Part shown: in pieces, positions 1 through 10,987 of the stretch
Numbering within the stretch: the stretch's first letter is position 1
Layout: every line of letters starts with the position of its first letter
Source: Chromera velia
Lineage: Eukaryota > Sar > Chromeraceae
DNA length: 35,000 nt
NCBI GenBank assembly: GCA_018398765.1
Contig: JAHBMJ010000314.1
Coordinates: forward strand, 1-35,000
Reading direction: 5' to 3'
The notes under the pieces: generated by a model
Databases searched by the model: none
What the model saw: the letters and a program-made list of their open reading frames with translations, nothing else
Told to the model about the DNA's origin: nothing
Program-made: the position numbers and the translations under genes

Positions 1-59
1 TCTGTCTGCCTGTCTGTCTGTCTGTCTGTCTGTCTGCCTGTCTGTCTGTCCGCTTGCAG
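1..59 (+). repeat. CTGT microsatellite ending in a 3' splice site
   Basis: Tetranucleotide CTGT runs lead straight into CCGCTTGCAG at 50-59, a good 3' splice site for the first visible exon. The same arrangement recurs before other exons of this gene, so the microsatellite serves as the pyrimidine tract. Confidence 0.7.
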
Positions 60-269
60 CGATGGGAGGGATTCTGGCTGTGCGTTTGATGAGGGGGCAC
101 CTGGACGGCTTCAAGAATGCTTTTGACCAGGAGAAGGGGTTCGATCTGTCTGAATACCTCAAGGGGACGGGGTCGGCCTCCTCCTTCTCTCATCATTCTA
201 GCTCGTGCCTTCTTTCATTCTTCAAAGAAAAGTGTGAAGACAACCGAGCTTTGAAGAAATCACAGGACA

Positions 270-318
<49 letters not shown>

Positions 319-327
319 TGTCCATCT

Positions 328-361
<34 letters not shown>

Positions 362-3300
362 CTGTCTTTCAAAAGGAACAAGAAAAACAGAAAGAAAGAA
401 AGAAACAAAGAAGGAGAAAAGAAGTCATCTAGTCTGTCTGCCTTCACTATTTTATTGACCCTTTCCCCTGTCTGTCTGCAGCTTTTATTTGTTGCCTGCA
501 GTTTTTGGGATCTGTGCTGCGCTTGCCTTTTTGTTTCTGGCGCCCTGTCTGACGGACACATTCCAAATCAAGTGGAAGAAAAGACTCTCCAGACACGTCC
601 ATCTGATGACATCTCTTGGAGGGAAAATGTACAAAGACGGTGGGTGGGTGGGTGGGTGGGTAGAGGGGATGCGTTGCAGGTGGATCAGATGCGACCTGTG
701 TCGCATTCTGTGGGTGCATGGATCTCCGCCTCTCCTCTCCCTTGTTCCGTAGACCAACGCACTCACAAAAACATATACGTAGAAACTCTCTGTCCTGTTT
801 GATTTCTCTTCTGTTCTCTCCTCTTTCCGTTTCACACACGCGTACGAATGAGAGCATCTGTGAATGAATGAAAAACGATAATTCAATGAATGAGTGCAGG
901 GGGAGGGAAGTTGGATGACGTCCTCGACGCAGAGATGGACGGCGATGCGGAGGGGGAGGAAAAGGTCAGTCAGTCAGTCAGTCAGCCAGATAGCCGGTAT
1001 GTCAATTTGTGGAGGCCGGGGTTCACTCCATCCTCTCCGCTCCCTTTCGCCTTCCACTTTTGGTACAGTGAGTCTGTGTACGAGAATGAAAATGCATGTC
1101 GGTTTCTTTCTACCAAAACTGGAGAGAATACGGGGGGGCTGCAACCAATTCGTGACCGCGGTATCCATCCCATGATTTGTTCACCGGGTAACGGAATAAA
1201 GGTAGGAATGAATGTCTAAATGTGCAGCAGAACCAAGCAGACGTGACGGGAGAGATCGGGGTAGTTGCAGAGGAAGAGGCGTTGGAGGCGATGGAGGACG
1301 AAGAGAATGAATATAGAGGACTTGGGAAGAATGGGAAAGTCTTCTGCGTCTGCTCATGTCAGTCGGGCAGATAGGGATAGGGATTGATGGTGCGTGCAGG
1401 CTAATGAAGGCCTTAATCGGTCTGCGTTGGATAGAAAGCCTTACGTCACCTCAGCCTCCAGTGTACTTTTCACCTTTCTCTCTCTGCTCTTTTCTTCCTC
1501 TCTCCCTGTCCTCCCCTCGTTTTCTCTTTGTGAGTCTGCTCTTGTGTGGACACTTGTTCTCTCGGCTCGGTGGAGGGTTTCGGCACAATGACTGAGAGAC
1601 CCAGTTACCCTCATGAGGCTAGCCGAACCCCACTCTTTCTCTCTCTGTGCGCTCTCGTCAGTCTTCTTTCGTCCTCTGCTTACAGCCTCGCTGCGGGTCA
1701 GCTGAAGGAACCATGAGAAGGTTCGAGTGCGTAGATTTGGCTGTTTTTTTCTTCGGCTCGCCTGAACTCTCTCTGTCCACCTGCCTACCTCCTCGCCTGC
1801 AGTGCTACAGACCCTCGCCTGTGTCGCTGCCATCGTCGTTGTCCCCTTCATCTGGTTGGGGGAGGCTAATACGATAGCTGCTGTGTACGGGGGACACTGC
1901 TCCTTTCTCTCTATCCTGGATTTGGTCGGTCGGTACTTCGGTCCTCTCCTTTCGTCTGTACGTCAGTCTGGTGATTCAATGGAGGTTGCCTCGTGGCCTT
2001 CGTGTTTTGCTTGGATACGGTTGACATTGAAGAGAGCGAGGAGAAAGTCCATGCTCTTTTCGTTCCTTTCTTTTCTGAAACAGAATGTGATGCAGTGTGT
2101 CCTTTGTCTCTTTTTCCTTCCTTTCAAATTGGACCTCTCAATTTTATTTATTTATTTTTCCATATTTATTTTTCCTTTCAAATTGGACCTCTTTCAACGA
2201 CACAACGTGTGTATGTGTTGCTCGAGTGTCTGCAGTGGCACAACGGAACCCATCTCGATGAGGAGATCATGAAGCGTATGGAAATGGTCAGTGGGCAGTT
2301 GGAGGCTTTTGTTTCTTTCCAATGTGTTCTCTCTGCTGCGTACCTGCAAGTCCCTTTCAAAAGAATTTACGTGTCCGTCAAGACAGTTGCAGTGGAAAAC
2401 AGGCAGGCAGCTCGTATCTCTGTCTGTCTAAGTGCCTTCAAACGTGCAGCATCTAAGAAGACAGTTGATCACCTCCATTTCAGACCATCCGGAAGATGAA
2501 AACAAGACGTTCCTTTCGCTTACACTTCTTTGTTCCTCGCACTGAATCCATTCATTCGAATGTTTTCAGATTCTCGCTGTGACAGAGGGAAACGCAATCG
2601 ACAAATGGTTGACCGACCAGGCCGACAACTTGAAGAGCATTGAAGCCCCCTCTGCCTATGAAGTCCTGAGGCTCCAGACAAAGGAGTCTGCATTGGGGGA
2701 CTATTCTGTGCAGACAGGGTCGAACTCCACCAACAGCACTAGGCTGAGAGGTTTGATGGGGAGAGGGATGCAGGACGACAGTGAAGCTCTGACGGCAAGC
2801 AACGTGAGGGGATGGTCAGTTGCTTTCTTTTTCTATCTTTCTTCGAATTGGTTGTCTTTGTTCATGAATCATGTCCCCATATGCTCAAAAAGTGGTCTTC
2901 GATTTGTCACAACTTGCACGGTGAGAGGATTGCATTCCAGGGAGTTAGTTCTCTTACTCATCAGAGCAACGTGTGGGCGTTTCTTCACCAGACCTTTGAT
3001 CGATTCCGTGTAACTATTATTTCTTCACTTGATCTGTTTTCTCTTGCCCTTGTAAGGCTCATGTGGTGATGGCTGCCGAAGTGCCGACTTAAACAAAAGT
3101 GTTACTGTTTTTTTCTTGTTTTTTCCGGCGACTCGAAACGTGCGTTCAGGATCAGCGTCATGAACTCCTCTCTGACTGCCAACCCCCCTCCTTGGCGAGG
3201 CACTAAGGCGATCAAAGAGGATCTTCAGACCCTCTCTTCCGGTCTCCTCTGGGACTCTGAGCACAATACTGCGTTAATGGACACCGTCAAACTTGCACAG

Positions 3301-5199
3301 AGCTACACGCAAGTATTTGCAGAAACAATCGCGGACCTGAAGGGCGTCAATGAGACGGCCACGGAAGTCAACAATCTGTACAGCGATACGCTGGATCACT
3401 CCTGCGTCTTCTGCTACCTTGCAACTGCACCCACGGAGACTTTGCAGGGAGCGGAGGAGGGGCATATGCTCTACATGACCGGGTGGGGGTGGCCGGTCCC
3501 TTACTACACCGCATGGAAGTACACTACAGCGAGAGATGCCATTGCAACCCGGTATGACAATCTGGTCAGTCCGTCGATCGGCCTTTGTGATATTCTTGAC
3601 TGATCTCTTTGTGATCTGTGACCTCCATATCTGCCTCGTCTTTTTGCCTTTTCGTCTTTGTCGCTACGGGTTGCTCAAGATTGGAGATTGAAAAGTACAA
3701 GATCAGGATACACGCTTTCTCTCCCTCCATTTTGAGTCTATATTTTCCTTTCCTGTCTCTCCACGTTCCTCTTGTTGTCTTTGTTTTCTTTTTCGTCTCT
3801 CTGTTCATTCCCTTTTTCCTTTCTGCAGGGATGGAAGTACAAGCGCTACTCGTACACGACTGTCGACAACTCCACCACCACACAAATCGATGACTCAGAC
3901 CTCAACATGATGTCTTCCCCTGGGACGACCTACCACACAACAGGGCCGACAGGAGAGTCTGTACAAACGAGAAATGACCCCAGTGTGGGCAACGCGAAGG
4001 CAAAACAGTGGAGACTAGGGCCCCTCGCCTCTATTCTTGAGACTCTGACGACAGAAAGCGGGAACACGTTCACGGAACTGTGGAGAACTTCGGCAGTGGT
4101 ACGTCAACTTTTTGGAAGTTCTCAGCAGACACGGCTTCGTGAGGACACCCATGGAACGACAGCGATGATGACCACACTGGATGACGACATGCTCATCCAC
4201 AGAGGCGCGCTGGACTTTCTTAGGTAGGTGTGCTTGCCTTCCTTCCTTCCTTCCGACAGACACTTTTTGTGCATTGACTATCTGTAGTCGTGTGAACGAC
4301 TGAGACTCAAAGGCCCCACACAGGATTTTGTTTTCTGAAGAAATGTCTCAACGGCTGTGTCTGGAAGAAGTGAGGATGCAATCTGCTCTTCCGGCGCAGA
4401 TAGACCCATCAACGTAATTTCACTTACTTTACCTACTCACCTTCTTCCTCAAGTGCTTTGTTTCTTTCTTCAAAACCGAGTCAACTTGAACCAATCCATC
4501 ATTCTCCATCTCTTTCTTCCCCTGCAGGTTTTCTGAAGTCAAGTCCGTCTTCAGTCGCACTTACTGTATCCTCAGTGGTCTCCTTGCCCTGGTGGCTGTC
4601 GTCTCGTTGGGCATGGAACCTTTTGTCAGACGGAGGTGCAAGTTCACGCTGCCTCAAGGAGTGCCCATCTACATTGCTGTGGTGGCCGTCTGCTTCGGAA
4701 TGATCGCACTCATCTTGGGATCTGCGACAATCGTCAGTTGGCTGTCCCGTGTCTGCATAGAGAGGGCGGAAAAGCGAGGGTCTGGGAAACAGATCTACAA
4801 GAAGAACAGTGTGTACAGATGTTGAAGTAATACAAAAGGTTGACTAGATTAATTGCAGATCCCCTGACCTGGACACAGAAGTGAGCAGACCCTCGCTTAA
4901 TTGAATGTTGCTTGACTACTGCCTGTGTGTGATTGAACTTTGATGCAGATCACAGCATTCATCGCAGCTGACTTTGCCGAGTTCATCGTCAGAGATTTCC
5001 TGAATGAGGGCGGGCTGATGACCTACCGAGTCCTTTTAGGCTTTCCCTACCCTGGGGGGGGGAGGCAGGGGTTCAACACGACCGCGTGGGCCCTCCAGAG
5101 CGGTGCATGCTTCGGGTATCTGAACACGAGCAGCTCCAACGGCACGGCGACGACGCAGAACACGACGCTGCCATGGATGGTTGGTCTGTCTTATTTTCG

Positions 5200-5235
<36 letters not shown>

Positions 5236-8200
5236 GGGTGGCTGGCAGTGTTTGTTGTGGACCTTTGTGTTTGCCGATTGGCGCGCGTGGCGGGTAGGCA
5301 CGAGGTGCGGGAGGGGAGGATGACTGCTGGGGTAAAGGGTTCGTGAATGAATTTGTGCTGCATCCATCTGCTTGTTCCAAAGAGCAACACCCACAACATA
5401 ATGGAAAGACAAAAATGACAGAAGCATAGTGAAGGGAGATGGAAAGGCAAAAAGCAGGAAGAAGGAAACATACAACTTTGCAAACGATTCAAAAATGCTG
5501 CGAGGCTCCCTTCGTACTGCCACTTGAAGGAGAAGGATCGCGAGGGAGAGAGAAAAGTAGACTTGTCAACTGGCTCTTTCCTCGTCGCTTCCTTCCCTTT
5601 CTCCTTCTATTCTTCTTTATTCCCTCGATCATTTCCTGTATGCCCGTTTTCTTTCTGGCTGAGTCCCTCGATCATTTCTTGTGTGCCCGTTTTCTTTCTG
5701 GCTGAACGAATCCCATGGCTTGCCTGCAGGGTCAGGGCCACCTGCTGAACGCCACAGAGGTGTACAACCACTACAATTTCTCTGGTCCTCTCGTGTCTGT
5801 CTCCGGTGGTAAGACGGGGTGGCAGGTGCTGGTGAACTCGGATAAGTGGAGCGAGATTGACAAACCGTTCTTCGAGTAAGTCGAGGGGTCCGTCTGGAAA
5901 CGATTGTCGGGGGCGTTTTGAAATCGAAGAAAGAAAACAACAAATGAGAGATTGCATACATTGCAGTAGAATGAACTCTCAGCCGCTTTATCCGGGAGCC
6001 TTGTTTCCTGCCACTCTCTCTGCCTGCCTGTTCACGTATCTATGCATCTGGCCGTCTGCCTGTTCCCATGGGACTGCAGTTCAGCTGGGTGGAAAAGAAC
6101 ACAGATCTGCATCTTTACAAGGGGCCCTAATGCTGCATGCCGTCTCTTTCTTGTTCGCTCTGACTTTGAACCTGATTCTTCTTTCTGTGTGCAGATGGGA
6201 GGCTGATCGCATCCAGTGGTTGTGGGACACTTACGGAAGCAGATCGCTTTTTGTTCTGGACCCCTACAGGACTTACAACACCACCCGTCGGGCCCTGGAA
6301 AGCGAAAACGATGAAGGGTCTGAACAGGACGAGGACGAATATCGGAAGGATAGGGAGGCGTCAAATCTTCGTGCACGCCGTAGACAGAGACGTAAACTAG
6401 GGCGGTTCCTTGCATCTCTCGAACCTCAGGAGGAGCAGCGAGAGGAGGAATGGTTCGGACACACAGAGGCGAGGCAACTGCAGACAGAGCAGCAGATCCT
6501 GCAGGCAATGTTGGGCTCAACCATCTTGAGGCACAACCTGACGCTTGAGTATCCCGACACGGTAGGAGACCCCTCGCCTCTGACGAGGACCTACAACGGC
6601 CTGGATACATTCGCGACGCTACTGAGAAAGCTGACTGGTCAGTGAGTACATGGGGCAGCGGACGGACATAATCAGCTTGTTCTGCACCATTTTCAGGTTT
6701 TCAAACCATTTTGCTCTTCTGTTTCACATCCATGTATTCTTTTGGCGCAATAAGATTCCTTTTTGACTCCGGGTCTTTCTTTCAAGTCATTCAAAAGTAC
6801 AGGTCCCTACTCACCCTTCTCTGCCGTCGTGCACTGGCCCTTCCTTCCTCTTATCAAATAATGTGCATGCTTTTCTTGTTATGCCCATGCATGCAGGTTG
6901 TGAGAAGGTGTTCCTCTACGAGGAGGGCCTCCCCATGAAGGCAGAGGATCAGGATGCAGCCAACTGGTGGATTGGTCCTGACTTCTCCACATCCAGCAGC
7001 ACACTCAACTCACTCGGCTTCACCAACGTATTCTGCAGACAGGTCTGCATGTCATTCTTTTAGCTTCTTGTATTCAATCACGGGGTGTATGAACGTTCTT
7101 GTATTCAATCACGGGGTGTATGAACGAGAGAAACGAAGCTCCTCGTGAGCCACACCAAAACTTTCTGCAGCCAATTATGTTGAGTCCGATATGGCTTACG
7201 GAGATCTTTTTGCCATGCTCCCTAGCAAGTGCCGACTGCTCATGTGCATTTTTGATGTGGCGACTTAATTGTGTTTCTGCCATGCATGTGGAATATGTCC
7301 ACGCGGAGGCATACCGCGCCAGCGGATCGTCCAGTGAGTATGGAGATCGGCGAACTTTTCCTTTTGCATGCATGCAGGCTGACTCTGTTCGATTCGCTAT
7401 GCTCCCCCCTTCCTAATGAACTTATTTGTGATGATGATGATGATGATGACATTGATTCCGTTCATCTGCGTGCAGGCCCTGATCTAGGGGGTCTACAGAC
7501 AGAAACTCCAGAAGAACACCTACGAGCTGGGCATGAAGTTGGTCCAACAAGAACCAACAAACACATACCGTTGGGCTGATGCCTCGAGTGCAATCCCAGA
7601 GTGGAACTCTCGTCGTTTGTTTCTGAATGAGAGTGAGAGTGAAGCCGCGTCTGGTGGGGAGGGGAAGTGGAGAGAAGAAGAATCTGATCAGAAGAAGCGG
7701 GAGAGATTGAGTCTCTCAGAGAAAGTGCAGAGAAGAAGAAGAAGAAGAAGAAGAAGAAGAAAGAGGAGGCGATTGGCCGAGTCAACTGATTACGGAGCCA
7801 GTTTAGGTCCTCCTCTGATGTTTTCCACCAAGATGCCTGACGAGACTCTCTGGGAAGAGTCTTTGAGAGAGACTGAGGTTCCGGTCACTCAGGCAGAAAT
7901 GATAGGAGGAATGTACGACCAGTGGGAGAAGGCCCGAAAGTCTCTCGATGATCTCAAGTCAAGCGCGGAGACGTTTGTGAACACTTTACGGAAGCACGCC
8001 AACACAGGCGACTTACGATCCGACGGGGAGTATGAGGGGACGGGAGAGGCTTGGCTTCATCGACAAGCAGGGGATGTGATGTCCCAGACAGACTGCAAAT
8101 TTGTCGTTGGTAAGTCTGTCTGTCTGTCAGAAAGAAAACAGATAGATGCTGTTAACAGTATATCTTTTCGGTCCATATATCATTAGGCAGGAAGAGAACT

Positions 8201-8586
8201 GGAAGATGGTCTATGAAGTATAGGGCTTGATTTGAATGTCTGTGTGAGGGGGAGAGACGAGTTTGTTTGGGGATGCAGAATGTATCAAACTGTTTTGGAC
8301 AATCAATGAGACGGTCAGGCAAGATGGATTCCTTCTGTACCACGATATCACAATTACCTGATAAAGAGATGTTGTCAACTGAGCCGACGTACTGGCTTTG
8401 TGTTCGCAGATTTTTGGCATGACGAAGCCCCCTACTGGTTGGGCAATGTCGCAGAGGCAGGGGTCTCTTCTGCGGTGTTCTGGATGTTCTCGGGGGCTGC
8501 ACTGCTTCTTTTGGCAGCTACCCAGGTCGTGGCGTTCCGTCGAGTTGTGAGAAATCAGGTGAGTGAGTGTGTGAGTGAGTGAGTGC

Positions 8587-8618
<32 letters not shown>

Positions 8619-10024
8619 GCGGCAGGATGGGAAAACATCCTCGATCCGTCAGATATTCCTCTGCAGTGTTTTTTTCCCTTTCAAAATCTTTTGTCTCCCT
8701 ACCTGCCTCTCTTTTCGACAGCATGAAACCGGAAATTTTATGTCCCCCGTGAAAAGCTTTCCTATCTCTCTCCCTTCGTGTGCGTGCGTGTGTGTGTGTG
8801 TGTGTGTGTGTGCGTAATGTTTTCTGTCGCCTGCCTGCATGCAGGTGAACAGTCTCCCCCCTCGTGAGACGACGATGTTGTTGTTTGACGAGGAGGAGGC
8901 CTCGATGAGAAACCCCATCCACATCATGGCGTCTTCTCAGCAGGTCCTCACCCAGTTCAGGTGGAAGACCTTTTGTTGGGGGTCTAGGGGGAGGCGGCAG
9001 AAGATCATGAAGGATCCTTTGGCAAGTGATTTGCATGAGGAGGCGAATGAGGGTGTGGGGGCCACACGGATGTTGTTCGATGACGAGGAGCGGACGTTGT
9101 TGCATGAAGTGCGTAACGGGGAACCTCTAATGCCTGATGAGGAGGCGGAGTGGGAGGTCTTGGTGAAGAAGGTAATGTTGAAAGAATTGGAGGCGATCGG
9201 AGAAGCAGACAGACAGAGTCGGAGATGGTCTTCCGCTCGGGAGGAGGACTTTGACGAGACCGAAGAAGAGAGAACGAGGAGATTGAACGAGCTCGCACAG
9301 TCGAAACTTGCCACATTTGCAAGAAAGTCGGTCAGACTGTTCGTTTGTGAACAGAACACTCGAAGTCTTGAACGCCAGCACCGACCAGCCGAGCAGCCTC
9401 TCTTATCCTAGCTCTTAAGTTCTTGTTCGCTAAGTTTTCCTCTCTTGCCTCCTTCTGTGCAAACGTTGCCGGTAATGTGTTCTTTTTGTCGTTTTACTCC
9501 TGTCTCGAAGAATGATTGATCTTGCCGTCTTGACTTGTCTCTGCCCTTCTTGCAGGCGCAATGAGACCGACGAAAAGAGGAAGCAGAGAATCGCGACTGA
9601 GATTTTGAAGAGCCATACGGTCTTAATGGGAGACGATTACATCGAGAGCATGCGAGAGGAGGCGGAACGGAAAAAGAAAGAGGCGGGAGACGGCTCAACA
9701 GACAGCGACGATGATGACGACGAGTCGACCCAATATGACAGACAGGATGACGGGAGGGAAGGTGAGTGGGAAGGGGGTCAAGATCAGCAGAAAGACCTTC
9801 TGGAATGGCCGGACGAGAATGGAGGTCAGAAGGGAAGACGGGACGAGACCGGGGCAGGGTTTTGGGATGATGCCGAGACGGAGAGAGCCACAAGCTCGAA
9901 GAGGTCGAAGAGGAAAAAAAGGAAAAAGTCAAAAAAAGAGAACGCAAGTGAAGGTGGAGAGGGGGGGGAGCCACAGGCACTCATAGCATGGGAAGAAGAT
10001 CCAGACGAAGGGGGAGGAGGCTGA
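60..10024 (+). CDS. Five-transmembrane glycoprotein, multi-exon, prominin-like topology
   Basis: Exons joined by splice sites and phase: 60-171, 482-639, 900-964, 1228-1338, 1400-1460, 1803-1882, 2236-2286, 2570-2814, 3150-3564, 3829-4223, 4528-4812, 4859-4880, 4949-5179, 5730-5875, 6195-6637, 6897-7042, 7488-8109, 8410-8558, 8845-9326, 9556-10024 (TGA). This gives about 1,560 codons. The ends of exons 1, 5 and 11 are least sure, and the 5' end may lie upstream. Hydrophobic segments are at about 490-545 (TM1), 1805-1865 (TM2), 4556-4610 (TM3), 4665-4735 (TM4) and 8450-8530 (TM5). A ~100-residue acidic loop separates TM1 and TM2. TM2-TM3 and TM4-TM5 enclose long loops with at least 6 and 9 N-x-S/T sequons. 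The tail after TM5 is ~315 residues, acidic, then Lys/Arg-rich. This order (short N-part, TM1, small loop, TM2, large loop, TM3-TM4, large loop, TM5, tail) matches prominins. That is an inference from topology only; I see no diagnostic motif. Confidence 0.85.
273..367 (+). repeat. Compound CT / GT / CTGT microsatellite in an intron
   Basis: CT dinucleotides (273-300) pass into GT (301-321) and then CTGT (326-367). The tract lies inside the first visible intron of the five-TM gene. An open frame across it is only a consequence of the repeat. Confidence 0.85.
5197..5236 (+). repeat. CTGT microsatellite just after a 5' splice site
   Basis: About ten CTGT units start some 17 bases after the donor at 5180. 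The intron then runs to 5729 and holds no other coding signal. Confidence 0.85.
7730..7768 (+). repeat. In-frame AGA repeat coding poly-arginine
   Basis: Consecutive AGA codons inside the 7488-8109 exon encode about ten arginines, followed by further basic residues. The tract lies in the stretch between TM4 and TM5 that the topology puts outside the cell. Similar basic clusters occur near 6375-6400. Confidence 0.8.
8559..8815 (+). repeat. Intron bounded by GAGT/GT-rich tracts
   Basis: The intron after the TM5 exon starts GTGAGTGAGTG and grades into a GT tract (8590-8618). A second GT tract lies at 8788-8813. The acceptor is TGCATGCAG ending at 8844. Confidence 0.7.
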
Positions 10025-10430
10025 TCAATTCAGCTTTACCCTCTGCCAGTGTACATGGTACTATGATGGTAGTAGACTTTCTAGAGCAAGAATTGCTAGA
10101 GGTGGCGTTCTTCCAAATTGCAGGGGGAGACACCTTTCTATTTTTGGTCCTAACATTCCCAATCGTGTATGTAGCATAATCACCAAGCTAGTAAATTTGA
10201 TGATAGAAAGGCAAGACACTTTGCGACTATCTGGGCTAGTACCTAGGTGATTACCAAGTTATATAAAGACTCAGGCTAGTTAAAAGAAAGTGGGAAGCAT
10301 CATATAGCTATAATAATACTTTAGGTGTAGGTATACGCTGACATCATTCACATACTACCTCAGGCTAGTTCTGTACACTGACAATACCCTGACATAAATC
10401 TGAATATTAAAAGTAGAAATAGTGACCATG
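10025..10430. other. Gene-free spacer
   Basis: This is AT-richer sequence downstream of the five-TM gene. CTAGT/GCTAGT words recur (10190-10380), but I see no coding signal or RNA gene. Confidence 0.5.
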
Positions 10431-10520
10431 TTTGATTTGATTATATTTGATTTGATTTGATTTGATTTGAGCTTCAACCTCAAATATTTGATATTTGAGG
10501 TAAGATTTGAGGTTAACCTC
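10431..10520. repeat. GATTTGATTTGA repeat with two perfect palindromes
   Basis: GATTT units (10434-10470) lead into a perfect stem of 10 bases with a 5-base loop (10477-10501, arms ACCTCAAATA / TATTTGAGGT). A 12-base perfect palindrome GAGGTTAACCTC follows at 10509-10520. A related repeat lies at 25248-25335 and shares GATTTGAGCTTCAA and several AGATTTGAGGT words. Confidence 0.75.
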
Positions 10521-10607
10521 TTAGGGTTCCTCACTGAGTCACTGACTTACTGTCACTCTGATCATTTTTCTTATGACAATAGTTATCCGAACATTTCTGA
10601 TGTGTGT

Positions 10608-10818
10608 TTCAAAAATGTCCCAGTCATACAGCATGTCTCTGGTGGCGAATCGGTCAAAAGCGGGGTACCTCACCCGTGGATCCGTCTCGTAGGCGACAAT
10701 CTGATTCTGATGCACCTTCACCAACTTATTAGCCCAGTTCCGTTGAGCCAACGGGAGGAGGCACGTCAGATTGTTCTGAAACCCTAACCACCGGATAGTT
10801 GTATGCGTCTGCAATACA

Positions 10819-10863
<45 letters not shown>

Positions 10864-10965
10864 AGATACACATACACGCACACACATACATACACACATA
10901 TAGAATGTTTGCAGACGCTCAAAAAGGGGGCCGTAAAGATGTTTCAGCACCAGAAAAGTCAACAC
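10608..10965 (-). pseudogene. Unidentified two-exon coding fragment with a microsatellite intron
   Basis: On the minus strand a protein-like stretch (10965 down to about 10897, containing LKHLYGPLFERLQTF) reaches a GTGTGTATG donor. The next ~90 bases are almost entirely GT/CA repeat, ending TGTATTGCAG at about 10814. Coding-like sequence then resumes (10813 to about 10608) with words such as CLLPLAQRNWANKL and DRFATRDMLYDWDIF. I do not recognise the family. The 5' side stops where the plus-strand LINE begins, so it is probably a fragment cut by that insertion. An exon read on the plus strand is possible but looks less protein-like. Confidence 0.4.
10816..10895. repeat. CA/GT microsatellite
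   Basis: This is a long CA tract on the plus strand with some ATAC interruptions. It probably forms the body of a minus-strand intron (see the fragment at 10608-10965). Confidence 0.85.
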
Positions 10966-10987
10966 AGCTGTTCGAAAAAACGTTTAG

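Noticed and set aside
1686..1720. Possible small exon of the five-TM gene
   Set aside because: It has an acceptor and a donor but no phase combination that fits its neighbours. Joining 1460 to 1803 works without it.
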